Source: Akkermansiaceae bacterium (lineage in GTDB: Bacteria > Verrucomicrobiota > Verrucomicrobiia > Verrucomicrobiales > Akkermansiaceae). From it: a stretch of DNA of 50,579 bases. The notes beneath the pieces are model-generated. The model searched no databases, was not told the DNA's origin, and saw nothing but the letters and a program-made list of their open reading frames with translations. Made by a program: the position numbers and the translations under genes. How positions within the stretch are numbered: position 1 is the first letter of the stretch; each line of letters starts with the position of its first letter. Positions 1-8,731 of the stretch are shown piece by piece. The stretch is from positions 1 through 50,579 of the forward strand of contig CAIRGO010000326.1 in NCBI GenBank assembly GCA_903878115.1. The letters run 5' to 3'.

Positions 1-425
1 CCATGGGCACAGGTCGCCAGCATGTGAGTTGGATTCACATGGATGACTGGCTCGCAGCGATTGATTTTCTCATCGCAGATCCGCTGATGGATGGAGTTTT
101 TAATCTTGTCGCTCCCGAATGCCCTACGAACCGAGAATTGCAACGCAGTTTTCGCGAAGCGTTAGCGATGCCCATCGGCATCCCCGCAACCGAGAACATG
201 GTGAAAATCGGCGCATGGCTCATGAACACCGAAGCAGAATTGGTGCTAAAAAGTCGCTGGGTGAAACCAATGCGCTTGGAGAACCAAGGATTTCGCTGGC
301 GTCATCGCACCGCAGAGCGGATGATCGCTGATTTGTTAGGAAGACCGGGCCTTGAAGGGTTTTTCGCCAGCAAAGCACGTCGCTCCATCGGGGCCCGGGT
401 CTGGGCTCACAATTATGGGGCGTGA
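1..425 (+). CDS. TIGR01777/YfcH-type epimerase, C-terminal part (cut by window edge)
   Basis: This is the C-terminal half of an SDR-type nucleotide-sugar epimerase-like protein of the YfcH family, whose substrate is unknown. The visible part starts near the family motif seen here as GRQHVSWIHMDD. It continues through VFNLVAPECPTN and ends in the DUF1731-like tail (about 45 residues, GAWLMNTEAELVLKSRWVKP). The reading frame is open to base 1, so the ATG at base 3 is an internal methionine and the N-terminal Rossmann half lies outside the window. The next DNA downstream is a broken copy of an ABC permease start, so no operon partner is visible. Family assignment is fairly sure; function is inferred. 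Confidence 0.8.
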   Translation, partial: MGTGRQHVSWIHMDDWLAAIDFLIADPLMDGVFNLVAPECPTNRELQRSFREALAMPIGIPATENMVKIGAWLMNTEAELVLKSRWVKPMRLENQGFRWRHRTAERMIADLLGRPGLEGFFASKARRSIGARVWAHNYGA

Positions 426-460
426 GAGTGGATTTTTGATGATCCGATAGTTCCATGTTC

Positions 461-829
461 GTTGATCTCTGCTAAAATGAAGAGTTGATTGGTAGGGAAA
501 TGTTGTTACTCTCAGCGCAGATGTTTGAATTGTTAGAAAATCCGTTTTTTCAGAGAGCCTTGGCGGCAGTTGCTTTGGTGGATCTACCGCGCAAAGTGAT
601 AGTCACCTTGTATAACAGCACGAGCGCGGGTAGGTTTGTCAATGCATTATCACGAAGCAAAGAAGCCAGTAAAATGAAACAATTTTATGAGCAAATTACA
701 ACAAGTTCCTACACCATCACCTTCTCTCCGTATCGTCGCTTCTCTCAGCAAGCCAACAACATGAAACAAAAACATGCTGCATTCACGAAATGAAAGAATT
801 TGGACCGAATAGCACACACTTCTTAATAC
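461..829 (+). pseudogene. Broken 5' copy of the metal ABC permease gene plus AT-rich spacer
   Basis: Bases 461-581 match 3803-3919 at roughly 88-90% by eye. The match covers the upstream leader and the first 20 or so codons (MFELLENPFFQRALAA) of the intact ABC permease that begins at 3859. After about base 581 the similarity stops abruptly and the sequence becomes AT-rich and unrecognised until the next start at 830. An open frame from 485 to 793 fuses the permease N-terminus to about 65 residues with no family features, so it is probably not a functional protein. It reads as the stump left by an insertion or by a decayed paralogue. Confidence 0.65.
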
Positions 830-3598
830 ATGAAACGACATATCCCATCCCTTGCCTTGCTGACTTTGATTCTCGCCGGCGCCGCCTTCGGCCAGACCGC
901 GCCGCCTGCCGATCCCACGGGCATTTTACGCAAGCCGATACCCGACAAACTGGTGGTGCTCACTTTTGACGACGGACCTGCCAGTGGATACACGGTGGTG
1001 GCTCCGATCTTGAAGTCGTTCGGCTTCGGCGGTTCGTTTTACGTTTGCGATTTCGATTCGTTCCGTACCCGTAAGGATTGGTACATGACCTGGCGGCAGA
1101 TGAGAGCGATGCATGATGCGGGCTTTGAAATCGGCAATCATACCACTGGTCATGCGGGCGGCGCGAACATTGGGGCCTTCCTCAGTATGGATGACGACTT
1201 GCAGGCCAATGGCGTTCCCAAGTGCACCACCATCGCCTGGCCGCTTTGTGTGGTGAACACCAAAACGTATCCCGATCTCACGGCAAATGGCTACATCTTC
1301 GGTCGGGGTGGCCACTTCCGTCCGTACCGGCCGACTGTCGACAATCCCTTCGACATTCCCTGCTTGGTAGCGGGCACTATGGAGGAGTTTGTCAAAAGCG
1401 TGCGTCAGGCGAACAAGGGAAAAATAGTCGTGATCATCTATCATGGCGTGCCCGACATCGAGCATCCGGCCGTTTCCCTCGATCCGGCGATCTTCAAACG
1501 ACAAATGCAGTACTTGAAGGACAACAACTACAAGGTGATTGCCTTGCGCGACCTAGCGCAATACATCGATCCCGCCAAAGCCGCCCAACTGCCGCCGACA
1601 TCGAACGAATACAAGGAGTCGAGTCCTGTGGAGCTGGTGAAAGAAGACAAACCTTATGTCGCCGCAAACATACCTGCGACGGCGCCGAAACCCGCCGCAC
1701 CCGCTCCCAAGGCCTCTGATGCGGAGAATTCCCCGGTGCCGGTCGTGACACCACTTGCTGTCAACCAACCCAACGTTTTTACCTGGAACAAAGCGGAAGC
1801 GGGCAACTGGAGCGAGGCATCGAAATGGACGAACAATCTGGCTTCGGGCTCGGCTCCGGGCTCGGCGGGTCAGCCCGACTACGTTTTTGACTTCGACAAA
1901 CAGGGTAATTTTTCGCTGGTGAACGATCTGAGTGAGGGGCTTGTGGTCAATCAATTGAACTTCAAAGGCCCATCGGTGAAAATCGAGGGCAAGCGCCTGG
2001 CATTGACCGCCAACGGCTCGGCCACTTCGCCGCGTATCACCCAGAGTGTCGCAGCAGAAGTGCAATTCGGCGTCCCTGTGATTATGGCTGGGAATTTGAC
2101 CGTCGACGTATCGCACAAGAACGGCAAGGTGATTTTCCCGGCGCTCATTTCCGGTGCGGGGAGTCTAACGAAAAATGGTGATGGTTTGCTTCGGCTCGAC
2201 AATCCGAAGAACACCTTCACCGGCGGTACTACGATCAATCGCGGCTGCCTGTGCATGTGTGTCGCGAATGAGGGACTCGGCTCTGGGCCGATCACGTTGA
2301 ACGACAATGGGGTTCTCGCGCTCGAACGTGTCAACGGCGCGACTCCACTGATCTTAAACGGGGGCGAGATCAATGCCAACAACGGTTTCGGCGACACCTG
2401 GGACGGAACGATCACGCTGAACGGCAATACGCGTATCACTTCGTATGCGGACTTTGTCATCAATGCTGCAATGAGCGGGCCCGGTGGCTTCACGCAAATC
2501 GGCACTTATGGCGGTTTCGGGCTGGTGAACAAAGGTCAGGTGACACTCAGCGGCACCAATACCTACAACGGCGCAACAGTTGTCCAGCGCGGCACGCTGC
2601 GGATACTCAAAGCCGCGTCGCTCTACAATGGCGACACCAGCAAATGGACGCCCGATAAAATCACGGTCGCTCCCACCGCCACACTCCGGCTCTGCGTCGG
2701 CGGGCCCGGCGAATTCACTGGCGAACAGATCGGTGCGTTTCTCAAGAATCTTGCATCGACCATCAACAACAACGGCCTGATGGAACGAGCGGTGCTTTGT
2801 CTGGATACCTCCCATGCGAATGAACCGGTGGCGATCGCCACTGACATCGCGGACTCGAAAGGTCCCGGCGGCGGCGCGTTTCTGTTCAAAAAATGCGGCT
2901 CGGGAATTCTGCAAATGAAAGGTAAGAACAGCTACACCGGGCAAACGATTTTGGAGGGAGGTTCGTTGCTTGTATCTTCGCTCAACAGCTACGCCAAAGG
3001 CAAACCTTCCAGCAGTGTAGGCGCACCTGTGGACATCGAGACCGGTGAGATTGTGATCGGCAGCGGCGACAATCCCTGTTCGTTGATCTATAACGGTGCG
3101 GGCGAGACCACCGACCGAGTGATGAATCTGGCAGGGAAAAATTTCACCACGACCTTCGAGCAAGCCGGCACTGGATTGCTGAAGTTCAGCAGCACCTTTG
3201 TGCTTTCGGGACACAGCACCAGCAAGGCCATCGCGCTCAAGGGCGACACCGCAGGCACGGGCGAGATCGCGGGAAACCTCGTTGATCCGCACGACCGAGC
3301 GGGCAAGGCGGTCACCGCCGTTGCGAAGTCGGGCACAGGAACCTGGACGCTCTCGGGCAGCAATAGCTACAGTGGTCCCACCTCGGTGAGTGCCGGCACT
3401 CTGGTGATTGCTTCACCAAAAAGTCTCGGAGTAAAAACCGAGGTTACGGTTGCCAATGGTGCCAAGTTAGTCCTCAACTTCAAGGGGCAGGTGAATGTTG
3501 CAAAGCTGATCGTTGACGGCAAAGTGCTGCCTTCCGGAACCTATGGCGCGTCCAACACTTCGCAACTCGCGGGCACTGGTTTTTTGCAAATCCCCTGA
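830..3598 (+). CDS. Secreted NodB-type polysaccharide deacetylase fused to autotransporter-type beta-strand repeats
   Basis: A 922-residue secreted protein. Residues 1-22 are a signal peptide. About residues 40-250 form a NodB carbohydrate esterase domain with TFDDG (45-49), the metal motif H104-x3-H108 (GNHTTGH), an RPY motif and a late YHGV histidine; family members remove N- or O-acetyl groups from chitin, peptidoglycan or other glycans. A Pro/Ala-rich linker follows. From about residue 310 the rest is beta-helix sequence with at least four autotransporter-associated repeats, around 451 (NTFTGGTTI), 571 (TLSGTNTYNG), 691 (GKNSYTGQT) and 837 (TLSGSNSYSG). No C-terminal beta-barrel is visible, so export beyond the inner membrane is unexplained. 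It is GC-richer than its neighbours and sits between two copies of the permease 5' end, suggesting acquisition. Confidence 0.85.
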   Translation: MKRHIPSLALLTLILAGAAFGQTAPPADPTGILRKPIPDKLVVLTFDDGPASGYTVVAPILKSFGFGGSFYVCDFDSFRTRKDWYMTWRQMRAMHDAGFEIGNHTTGHAGGANIGAFLSMDDDLQANGVPKCTTIAWPLCVVNTKTYPDLTANGYIFGRGGHFRPYRPTVDNPFDIPCLVAGTMEEFVKSVRQANKGKIVVIIYHGVPDIEHPAVSLDPAIFKRQMQYLKDNNYKVIALRDLAQYIDPAKAAQLPPTSNEYKESSPVELVKEDKPYVAANIPATAPKPAAPAPKASDAENSPVPVVTPLAVNQPNVFTWNKAEAGNWSEASKWTNNLASGSAPGSAGQPDYVFDFDKQGNFSLVNDLSEGLVVNQLNFKGPSVKIEGKRLALTANGSATSPRITQSVAAEVQFGVPVIMAGNLTVDVSHKNGKVIFPALISGAGSLTKNGDGLLRLDNPKNTFTGGTTINRGCLCMCVANEGLGSGPITLNDNGVLALERVNGATPLILNGGEINANNGFGDTWDGTITLNGNTRITSYADFVINAAMSGPGGFTQIGTYGGFGLVNKGQVTLSGTNTYNGATVVQRGTLRILKAASLYNGDTSKWTPDKITVAPTATLRLCVGGPGEFTGEQIGAFLKNLASTINNNGLMERAVLCLDTSHANEPVAIATDIADSKGPGGGAFLFKKCGSGILQMKGKNSYTGQTILEGGSLLVSSLNSYAKGKPSSSVGAPVDIETGEIVIGSGDNPCSLIYNGAGETTDRVMNLAGKNFTTTFEQAGTGLLKFSSTFVLSGHSTSKAIALKGDTAGTGEIAGNLVDPHDRAGKAVTAVAKSGTGTWTLSGSNSYSGPTSVSAGTLVIASPKSLGVKTEVTVANGAKLVLNFKGQVNVAKLIVDGKVLPSGTYGASNTSQLAGTGFLQIP

Positions 3599-3682
3599 CA
3601 CACTCTTCTGCGCTCTTCTACGCCGGTCTGATGCTGACGACGCAGACGAAGTCGGAGTGAATGGGGTCATGAATAGGGGTAG

Positions 3683-3725
3683 GCCTTGCGGCTTTTTCCT
3701 AGGGTAGAAACGAGGTATCAACCCT
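3683..3725. repeat. Imperfect hairpin element in the 260-base gap after the deacetylase gene
   Basis: The gap 3599-3858 has no gene. It contains an 11-base inverted repeat, AGGGTAGAAAC (3701-3711) against GTATCAACCCT (3715-3725), with two mismatches and a three-base loop. Just upstream a short GCC-TTGC-GGC stem followed by five T (3683-3697) could act as a weak terminator for the deacetylase gene. The element resembles dispersed hairpin repeats, but no second copy is present in this window. The last 55 bases belong to the duplicated permease leader. Confidence 0.4.
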
Positions 3726-3858
3726 ATGCTAATGGGCGTAAGCACGTTGTGGTCGTTGAGTGAACAGTAAGAAGGGTGGACGATGAATGACACTCGTCGT
3801 GATGATCTCATAAAATGCAGGGTTGATTGGTGGGGAAATGTTGATACTGTGAGCGCGG

Positions 3859-4704
3859 ATGTTTGAATTGTTAGAAAATCCGTTTTTTCAGAGAGCTTTG
3901 GCGGCAGCTGCTTTGGTGGGATTTACCAACGGTTTTTTTAGTGGGTTTGTGATCTTACGTCGCACGGCGTTATCGGTGAGTGCTTTGTCGCACACGATGT
4001 TACCGGGGATTGCGGTGGCGATTTTTATTACGGGTGCGTTGACGCAGTTGAATGCTTTTCTGGGTGCTTTGATCGCGGCGTTGATGGTGGGGCTTGGTTC
4101 GGTGGCGGTGGCACGTGGAAATCGTGTGGCGCAGGGCACGGCGTTGGCGGTGCTTTATACATCGGCATTTGCGGGGGGCGTGGCGTTGTTGCCGCATTTG
4201 GGTGTTAGACAAGAATTAGAACACTGGCTATTTGGTGATATTAATGCGGTTTCTAACACGGATTTGTGGACAGTTTTTGGCATTGGTGTGTTTACCTTAG
4301 TGCTGGCAAATTTATTGATGCGTCCGATTTTGGTGGCATTGTTTGAACCGAATGTCGCTGCAGCACAGGGTGTGCCGGTGCGTTTTGTGCAGTATTTACT
4401 TTTTGCCTTAATGGTGATGTCGTTGGTGGCATCCTTGCAGGCGGTGGGGTGTGTGCTTTCTGTGGGATTGTTAGTGACTCCCGCGGCGACGATTTCTCTA
4501 TTTACAGATCGCACGTCGTTGTTGTTTTGGGGTGGTGGTTTGTTAGGCGCGGTGGGCGCCGTGCTGGCGGTTTTTATCGCGGCTCCATTGCACCTTACTC
4601 CCGGTCCATCGATCGTGATGGTGCTGGGAATTCTCTTTATGCTCGCGTGGTTGTTGAGTCCCAAATATGGGGTTCTTACCAAAAAACGTAACTCGCGTCC
4701 GTAA
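3859..4704 (+). CDS. Metal ABC transporter permease (ABC-3 family, ZnuB/MntB type)
   Basis: A 281-residue inner-membrane protein with about eight hydrophobic segments. It matches the ABC-3 permeases that move zinc, manganese or iron with a cognate ATPase and a solute-binding protein. Family features include the opening ALVGFTNGFFSGFVILRRTALSVSALSH and the GVPVRFVQYLLF...AVGCVLSVGLLVTPAA region that couples to the ATPase. Length is normal. The start at 3859 is set by the N-terminal family motif and by its repetition in the broken copy at 511. No ATPase or binding protein lies next to it, unlike most loci of this family, and the upstream side is the putative insertion. The metal cannot be told from sequence. 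Confidence 0.9.
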   Translation: MFELLENPFFQRALAAAALVGFTNGFFSGFVILRRTALSVSALSHTMLPGIAVAIFITGALTQLNAFLGALIAALMVGLGSVAVARGNRVAQGTALAVLYTSAFAGGVALLPHLGVRQELEHWLFGDINAVSNTDLWTVFGIGVFTLVLANLLMRPILVALFEPNVAAAQGVPVRFVQYLLFALMVMSLVASLQAVGCVLSVGLLVTPAATISLFTDRTSLLFWGGGLLGAVGAVLAVFIAAPLHLTPGPSIVMVLGILFMLAWLLSPKYGVLTKKRNSRP

Positions 4705-4709
4705 GTTGA

Positions 4710-5558
4710 TCAGTCTCTGGTGATCACTGATTTTTCGCGCAATTCGGCGGCGAGTGCGCGGAGAATGCGTTGTTTTTTCTGGAGGGTGATGCGATGAGCA
4801 ATTTCGTCGGATTTTTCCGAGAGAGGAATTTGCACAGCGGGTTTCACCTCGGTAGGGTAAACGAGATGCAGGGCATTCTCGTAGAAAATTATCGGGCTGA
4901 TTTCTCCTTGGCGCAGAGAAAACAAAATGGCTTCAAAGGGATTTTGCAACCGCTCCATGGTGATCCATCCGAGATCGATTTCTTGGTGATTCTTTTGCGT
5001 ATGTTGTCGTGCGATTTCGCTAAACTCCACTCGTCCTTGCGCGACATCATCCCGCCACTGTAACATCAACGAGTAATCGTTCCAAATCGCAGCGTGATCG
5101 GGAAAGCGCACGAGGTGTAGTGCTTTCGCGGTGGGTGGGAGAAAAAATTCACTACTATGTTCATCGTAGAACGCTTGGATTTCCTCGGCAGTTGGCGTGG
5201 TAATGTCGGTGAATAGTTCGCTGGTGAAACGCTCCATTCGCAGCGATGCGGTGGTTTCTTGGTGAAGTTGTGCGTGCTGCGCATCTAACAAATCCCATGA
5301 GGCTCCATGTTCTCGCCATTGGCGCAGCAACTTTTCAAATGCTGGGCGAAAGCTCGCCTCATCGATGGTGGGATGGCGTTTCTCGGCTTCTTGTGCTAAA
5401 AGGATTCCATCGATGACTTCTTCTTCTGCAGCTGCGAGAAATTCATCATCGCGTTCACAGCAAGAAACTTCCGTGCGCATTTCTGCTTCGGTTTTTAAAC
5501 GTTGAAAGGTATCTTCAATGAGTGCTGGGTCAATGGGTTCTTCGTTGACAAAAATCAT
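4710..5558 (-). CDS. Parvulin-like peptidyl-prolyl isomerase (PpiC/SurA type)
   Basis: A 282-residue protein. Residues about 1-130 are helical and acidic, like the chaperone part of SurA/PrsA proteins. Residues about 140-245 form a parvulin rotamase domain: ALHLVRF in place of the usual HILV strand, then DLGWITMERLQNPFEAILFSLRQGEIS, which matches the domain core. No signal peptide is visible at the chosen start, so it is either cytoplasmic or exported by other means. It converges on the ABC permease with a 5-base gap and is followed upstream by a membrane-anchored small protein on the same strand, which may be cotranscribed. Confidence 0.8.
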   Translation of the reverse strand: MIFVNEEPIDPALIEDTFQRLKTEAEMRTEVSCCERDDEFLAAAEEEVIDGILLAQEAEKRHPTIDEASFRPAFEKLLRQWREHGASWDLLDAQHAQLHQETTASLRMERFTSELFTDITTPTAEEIQAFYDEHSSEFFLPPTAKALHLVRFPDHAAIWNDYSLMLQWRDDVAQGRVEFSEIARQHTQKNHQEIDLGWITMERLQNPFEAILFSLRQGEISPIIFYENALHLVYPTEVKPAVQIPLSEKSDEIAHRITLQKKQRILRALAAELREKSVITRD

Positions 5559-5575
5559 GAGCGGTAAGGTGGAAA

Positions 5576-6520
5576 TTATCGATTGGGTAAATTAGAGCCT
5601 CTTGTTAGACCTGCGTAGTAATTTTGATCACGAATTTGGATCATCGCGGCATATTGCTGCAATTGTGCGGGTGTGAGGATGGTTCTCATTTGCTCGATCT
5701 TTGCGGCGCTGGCGTTTTTGCGTTGTTCTGCAGCGAGGCGCAGTGCCTCTTGAGGGTCGCTGGCATTCTGTATGGAGGCATTGGCGGTAGATTTTTCTGC
5801 TAAGGCAGCACCGGCTACGCCGTAGCCCATCGAATCGAATGTTTCTGCAAAAAAACGACTGGTTTCGCTGGCGTTGGCAAGTTCTGCGGCACTGGCTTGC
5901 TGCAAGGATGTGAGAACGGCGTTCTGTTGCTCTTGGCTGAGATCAACTTTTTCTAACAACTCGGCATATTCTTTTTGTGCCGATGCCATGGCTCGGTTTT
6001 GAGATTGTTGCTTGCGTACCGCATTGAGTTGCTCGATCTGAGCTGGGCTGAGAAGTTTGCTCAACGAATCGTTGAATTTTTTTTCCGCTTGCTCTGCTAA
6101 CTCAAGGATATTTCCGCCGGGCAAGCCGTTTTGATAGAAATTCATCGAGCTGCGTTTTTCTTGGAACAGAGCGAGCATTTCTTGTTGTTGGCTGGCAGTG
6201 AGTGACATCAATTCCGTTAGTCGCTGGATGTATGCTTGGTCTTTTAGTGCAAATCCATTTTGGGCGGCTTGCCCCATGCCTGCGCGGGCCTGAAGGATTT
6301 CTGGAGGAAGTGGTTTGCCATCTGTGGTCAGTGATGGGTCACGTAGGGCTGGTTTTGGTTTGTCGCGTGTAGGATCTAAACCGTATGCCGTAGAATGCGT
6401 GGAAGTGTTAGGTCGCGACACGGTTGCATCTACTTGGTTTTCTTTACTTGGCTTGAGAAACCAAGCGCAAAGAAAACCAATGATGGCGGTCAAAGCGGGA
6501 ATGTATGATTTTTGAAACAT
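5576..6520 (-). CDS. Membrane-anchored helical protein of unknown function
   Basis: Start chosen at the ATG at 6520, which places one hydrophobic segment (IPALTAIIGFLCAWFL) directly at the N-terminus, giving 314 residues; a longer frame begins at 6589. The rest is predicted helical, rich in Gln, Ala and Glu, with two similar stretches, LTASQQQEMLALFQEKR and LSPAQIEQLNAVRKQQ, plus LTPAQLQQYAAM near the end. These recall LTxxQ-type helical hairpins of Spy/CpxP-like periplasmic proteins, but I cannot assign it to that family with confidence. It lies 17 bases upstream of the parvulin gene on the same strand, so a periplasmic folding role is possible. Confidence 0.6.
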   Translation of the reverse strand: MFQKSYIPALTAIIGFLCAWFLKPSKENQVDATVSRPNTSTHSTAYGLDPTRDKPKPALRDPSLTTDGKPLPPEILQARAGMGQAAQNGFALKDQAYIQRLTELMSLTASQQQEMLALFQEKRSSMNFYQNGLPGGNILELAEQAEKKFNDSLSKLLSPAQIEQLNAVRKQQSQNRAMASAQKEYAELLEKVDLSQEQQNAVLTSLQQASAAELANASETSRFFAETFDSMGYGVAGAALAEKSTANASIQNASDPQEALRLAAEQRKNASAAKIEQMRTILTPAQLQQYAAMIQIRDQNYYAGLTRGSNLPNR

Positions 6521-6668
6521 CTTGTGAATGGCTATACTACTAGTAAACGCCGAGAAAAGCGAATCTTGTTTGCGTTTTACGGTAGTCATGTTGCTTGCGC
6601 TTTAGCGGTGGCGTGTATTTTTGAGCTTTGGCTTGTCAGATGGCTGATGTTGGTGCATCTTCGCGCCG

Positions 6669-7847
6669 ATGTTTTTTACACCAAAGTGGAAAAAGGATGC
6701 GGAAGGCTTGCTCAAGGGGGCAAAAAAATTCCTGCATTATAAAAGAGATTTACTCAAGCCTGATCGTATTGATGAGATTGAATCACGCAGAGCAGATCTG
6801 AGTGTCGCAATCAAATCACGCAAACTGGATGCAGTAAAGGAGGCTTCCACCCAGCTCCACGCGACCTGCGAAAAGGCACTGCCGCGGCAAGCTCCGATTG
6901 GCTGGTTAGAAGAGAACGTGGAAGTGATTTTTGTGGCATTGGTCGTTGCTCTCGGCCTGCGCTCTTATGTAATTCAGCCGTTTCGCATTCCCACGGGATC
7001 GATGCAACCAACGCTCAACGGGATTATTGCGACACCTATGGTAGGTGAAGATTTCAGCAAACCATGGCTAGGCAAGCAGGCCTACGATTGGGTGACAAGA
7101 GCACGACAATGGCGTCAAATTGAAGCCCCTGCGAGTGGAAGGATCAGTGGCACACGTGATCGGTCATGGTTGTTTTTCTCACGCACAGAAGTCAGATTTG
7201 ACACGGGAGCCTCGGTGATTTTTCCATGTCCCGCAAATGAAACCATGCAGGCGATCAATGGTCACGATCGGCCAGAAAGCATTCTTGGAAAAACCTACAA
7301 AGCAGGTGAGGTGATGTTCCAGGGGACCATCGATGGTGGCGACCTAGTATTGGTTGATAAAATTTCCTACCATTTTCGTCAGCCCAAACGCGGTGAAGTA
7401 TTTGTTTTCGATACTCGCGGCTTGCAAAAAAGAATTGGTGTTTTCAGTAATTCGGATCAATCGAATGCGACGCATTACATCAAACGCCTGTGCGGTGTGC
7501 CTGGCGATACCTTGCGTGTCGAAGCTCCGCATTTGTATGTGAATGGAAAAATAGCAACAGAAACAGGAATTCAGAACGTGTCCGGATTGCCTAACACTGG
7601 TCATAAAGGCAATTTTGGCTACTCCTATGCAGAATCTTCGATGGGAGAGTTGCTTACGTCCGCCGATGAGTTGAGCTTGAAAAAAGAAGCCACGATTGGC
7701 ATGCGAGAATACGCGGCATTGGGGGACAACTCGGGGAATTCGCTCGACTCGCGCTACTGGGGATCTGTAAAAGAGTTTAATGTGGTTGGCCCTGCGCTAT
7801 TTTCCCTATGGCCATTCACGACTGGTCACTGGGGTTTTATCAAATGA
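6669..7847 (+). CDS. lepB: Signal peptidase I with long insertion
   Basis: A 392-residue inner-membrane serine protease that removes signal peptides from exported proteins. It has a charged N-terminal region, a membrane segment at about 84-97, then IPTGSMQPTL with the nucleophile Ser111. Box C is LVLVDKISYHFRQPKRGEVFVF (about 227-248), the general base is Lys272 in YIKRLCGVPGDTL, and box E is ALGDNSGNSLDSRYWG (about 350-365). Ser and Lys are 161 residues apart, against about 55 in E. coli, so a domain of about 100 residues is inserted between them. The stop codon overlaps the start of the next gene (ATGA), indicating a two-gene operon. Confidence 0.92.
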   Translation: MFFTPKWKKDAEGLLKGAKKFLHYKRDLLKPDRIDEIESRRADLSVAIKSRKLDAVKEASTQLHATCEKALPRQAPIGWLEENVEVIFVALVVALGLRSYVIQPFRIPTGSMQPTLNGIIATPMVGEDFSKPWLGKQAYDWVTRARQWRQIEAPASGRISGTRDRSWLFFSRTEVRFDTGASVIFPCPANETMQAINGHDRPESILGKTYKAGEVMFQGTIDGGDLVLVDKISYHFRQPKRGEVFVFDTRGLQKRIGVFSNSDQSNATHYIKRLCGVPGDTLRVEAPHLYVNGKIATETGIQNVSGLPNTGHKGNFGYSYAESSMGELLTSADELSLKKEATIGMREYAALGDNSGNSLDSRYWGSVKEFNVVGPALFSLWPFTTGHWGFIK

Positions 7848-8662
7848 CATCATCGGAAATCACCCGTAAGGCCAAATCAAACCTAGCGTTTGCGCTCAAT
7901 GTCCTGCCCAAAGAGCGGCGGGATGACATGGTGGTTTTCTATGCTTTTTGCCGAGTGATCGATGATATCGCTGATGAAGAATCTCGGCCAGTGCCCCAAC
8001 GCAAAGCGGAACTAGCCCAGTGGCGAGTGGGGCTAACAGAGGGATTCAGTGCGCCAGACGATTTCCAACAAGAGGTTGTAGCAATGCAAAAAAAATATCA
8101 AATCCCGCAAGAGCTGATGATCGCGATCATCGATGGCTGTGATATGGATACTGCTCCGCAACGTTTTCAGACTTGGGAAGAACTACAAGGATACACTTGG
8201 AAAGTAGCGTGTGCGGTGGGACTGATTTCTTTGAAGCTATTCGGAGCGAGTCATCCGCAATCCGAAATTTATGCCGTTCACCTTGGGCATGCGCTGCAAC
8301 TCACCAATATCCTGCGCGACGTTGCCGAGGATATAGAAAATGGCCATCGCATTTACTTGCCTCTAGCAGATTTGGAAAAATTCGATTATTCGGAAGATGA
8401 CTTGGTAGATCGAAAATACGATGATCGTTTTATCGCGCTGATGTCATTTGAAACGGAACGCTGTGCGGCACTGTATGAGCAAGCGCGCGCTAGTCTTCCG
8501 GCAGAAGATCGTAAAGCCCTCGTTTGTGCAGAAGTAATGCGCGAAATTTATCACACGGTGCTCACGCAGATGCGCGCTGATAAATTCCGTGTTTTTGAAA
8601 AACGTTATAGCCTATCGAAATTTCGCAAGATGGCCATTCTCGCCAAGTACATGATTTCTTAG
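7844..8662 (+). CDS. Squalene/phytoene synthase family protein
   Basis: A trans-isoprenyl diphosphate synthase of 272 residues that joins two prenyl diphosphates head to head. The start at 7844 overlaps the lepB stop as ATGA and gives the natural N-terminus MTSSEITRKAKSN. The two Asp-rich metal sites are visible: VIDDIADEE near the N-terminus and NILRDVAEDIENGHRIYLP in the middle, the latter typical of the HpnC/HpnD and CrtB group. The product could be presqualene diphosphate, squalene or phytoene. No other hopanoid or carotenoid gene is next to it, so the pathway is undecided. Translational coupling to signal peptidase is unusual but may only reflect gene packing. Confidence 0.88.
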   Translation: MTSSEITRKAKSNLAFALNVLPKERRDDMVVFYAFCRVIDDIADEESRPVPQRKAELAQWRVGLTEGFSAPDDFQQEVVAMQKKYQIPQELMIAIIDGCDMDTAPQRFQTWEELQGYTWKVACAVGLISLKLFGASHPQSEIYAVHLGHALQLTNILRDVAEDIENGHRIYLPLADLEKFDYSEDDLVDRKYDDRFIALMSFETERCAALYEQARASLPAEDRKALVCAEVMREIYHTVLTQMRADKFRVFEKRYSLSKFRKMAILAKYMIS

Positions 8663-8707
8663 TTGCGGAAAAATGTTCAACAAATCATTCTTCTTGAATT
8701 TTTTCTC

Positions 8708-8731
8708 CATATAGTGCGTCATATAGTGCGT
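8708..8731 (+). repeat. 12-base tandem duplication just before a start codon
   Basis: The unit CATATAGTGCGT occurs twice without gap (8708-8719 and 8720-8731) and ends directly at the ATG at 8732. Each unit carries TATAGT, a fair match to a -10 box. No well-spaced -35 was found. It may be a doubled promoter or a recent slippage event. Confidence 0.6.

Noticed and set aside
485-793. Open frame of 102 codons as a real gene
   Set aside because: Its first part copies the permease N-terminus and the rest has no family features; treated as a pseudogene stump.
2354-3292. Long open frame of 312 codons on the minus strand inside the deacetylase gene
   Set aside because: It is antisense to a clear repeat protein, has no family features, and open antisense frames are common in GC-rich coding DNA.
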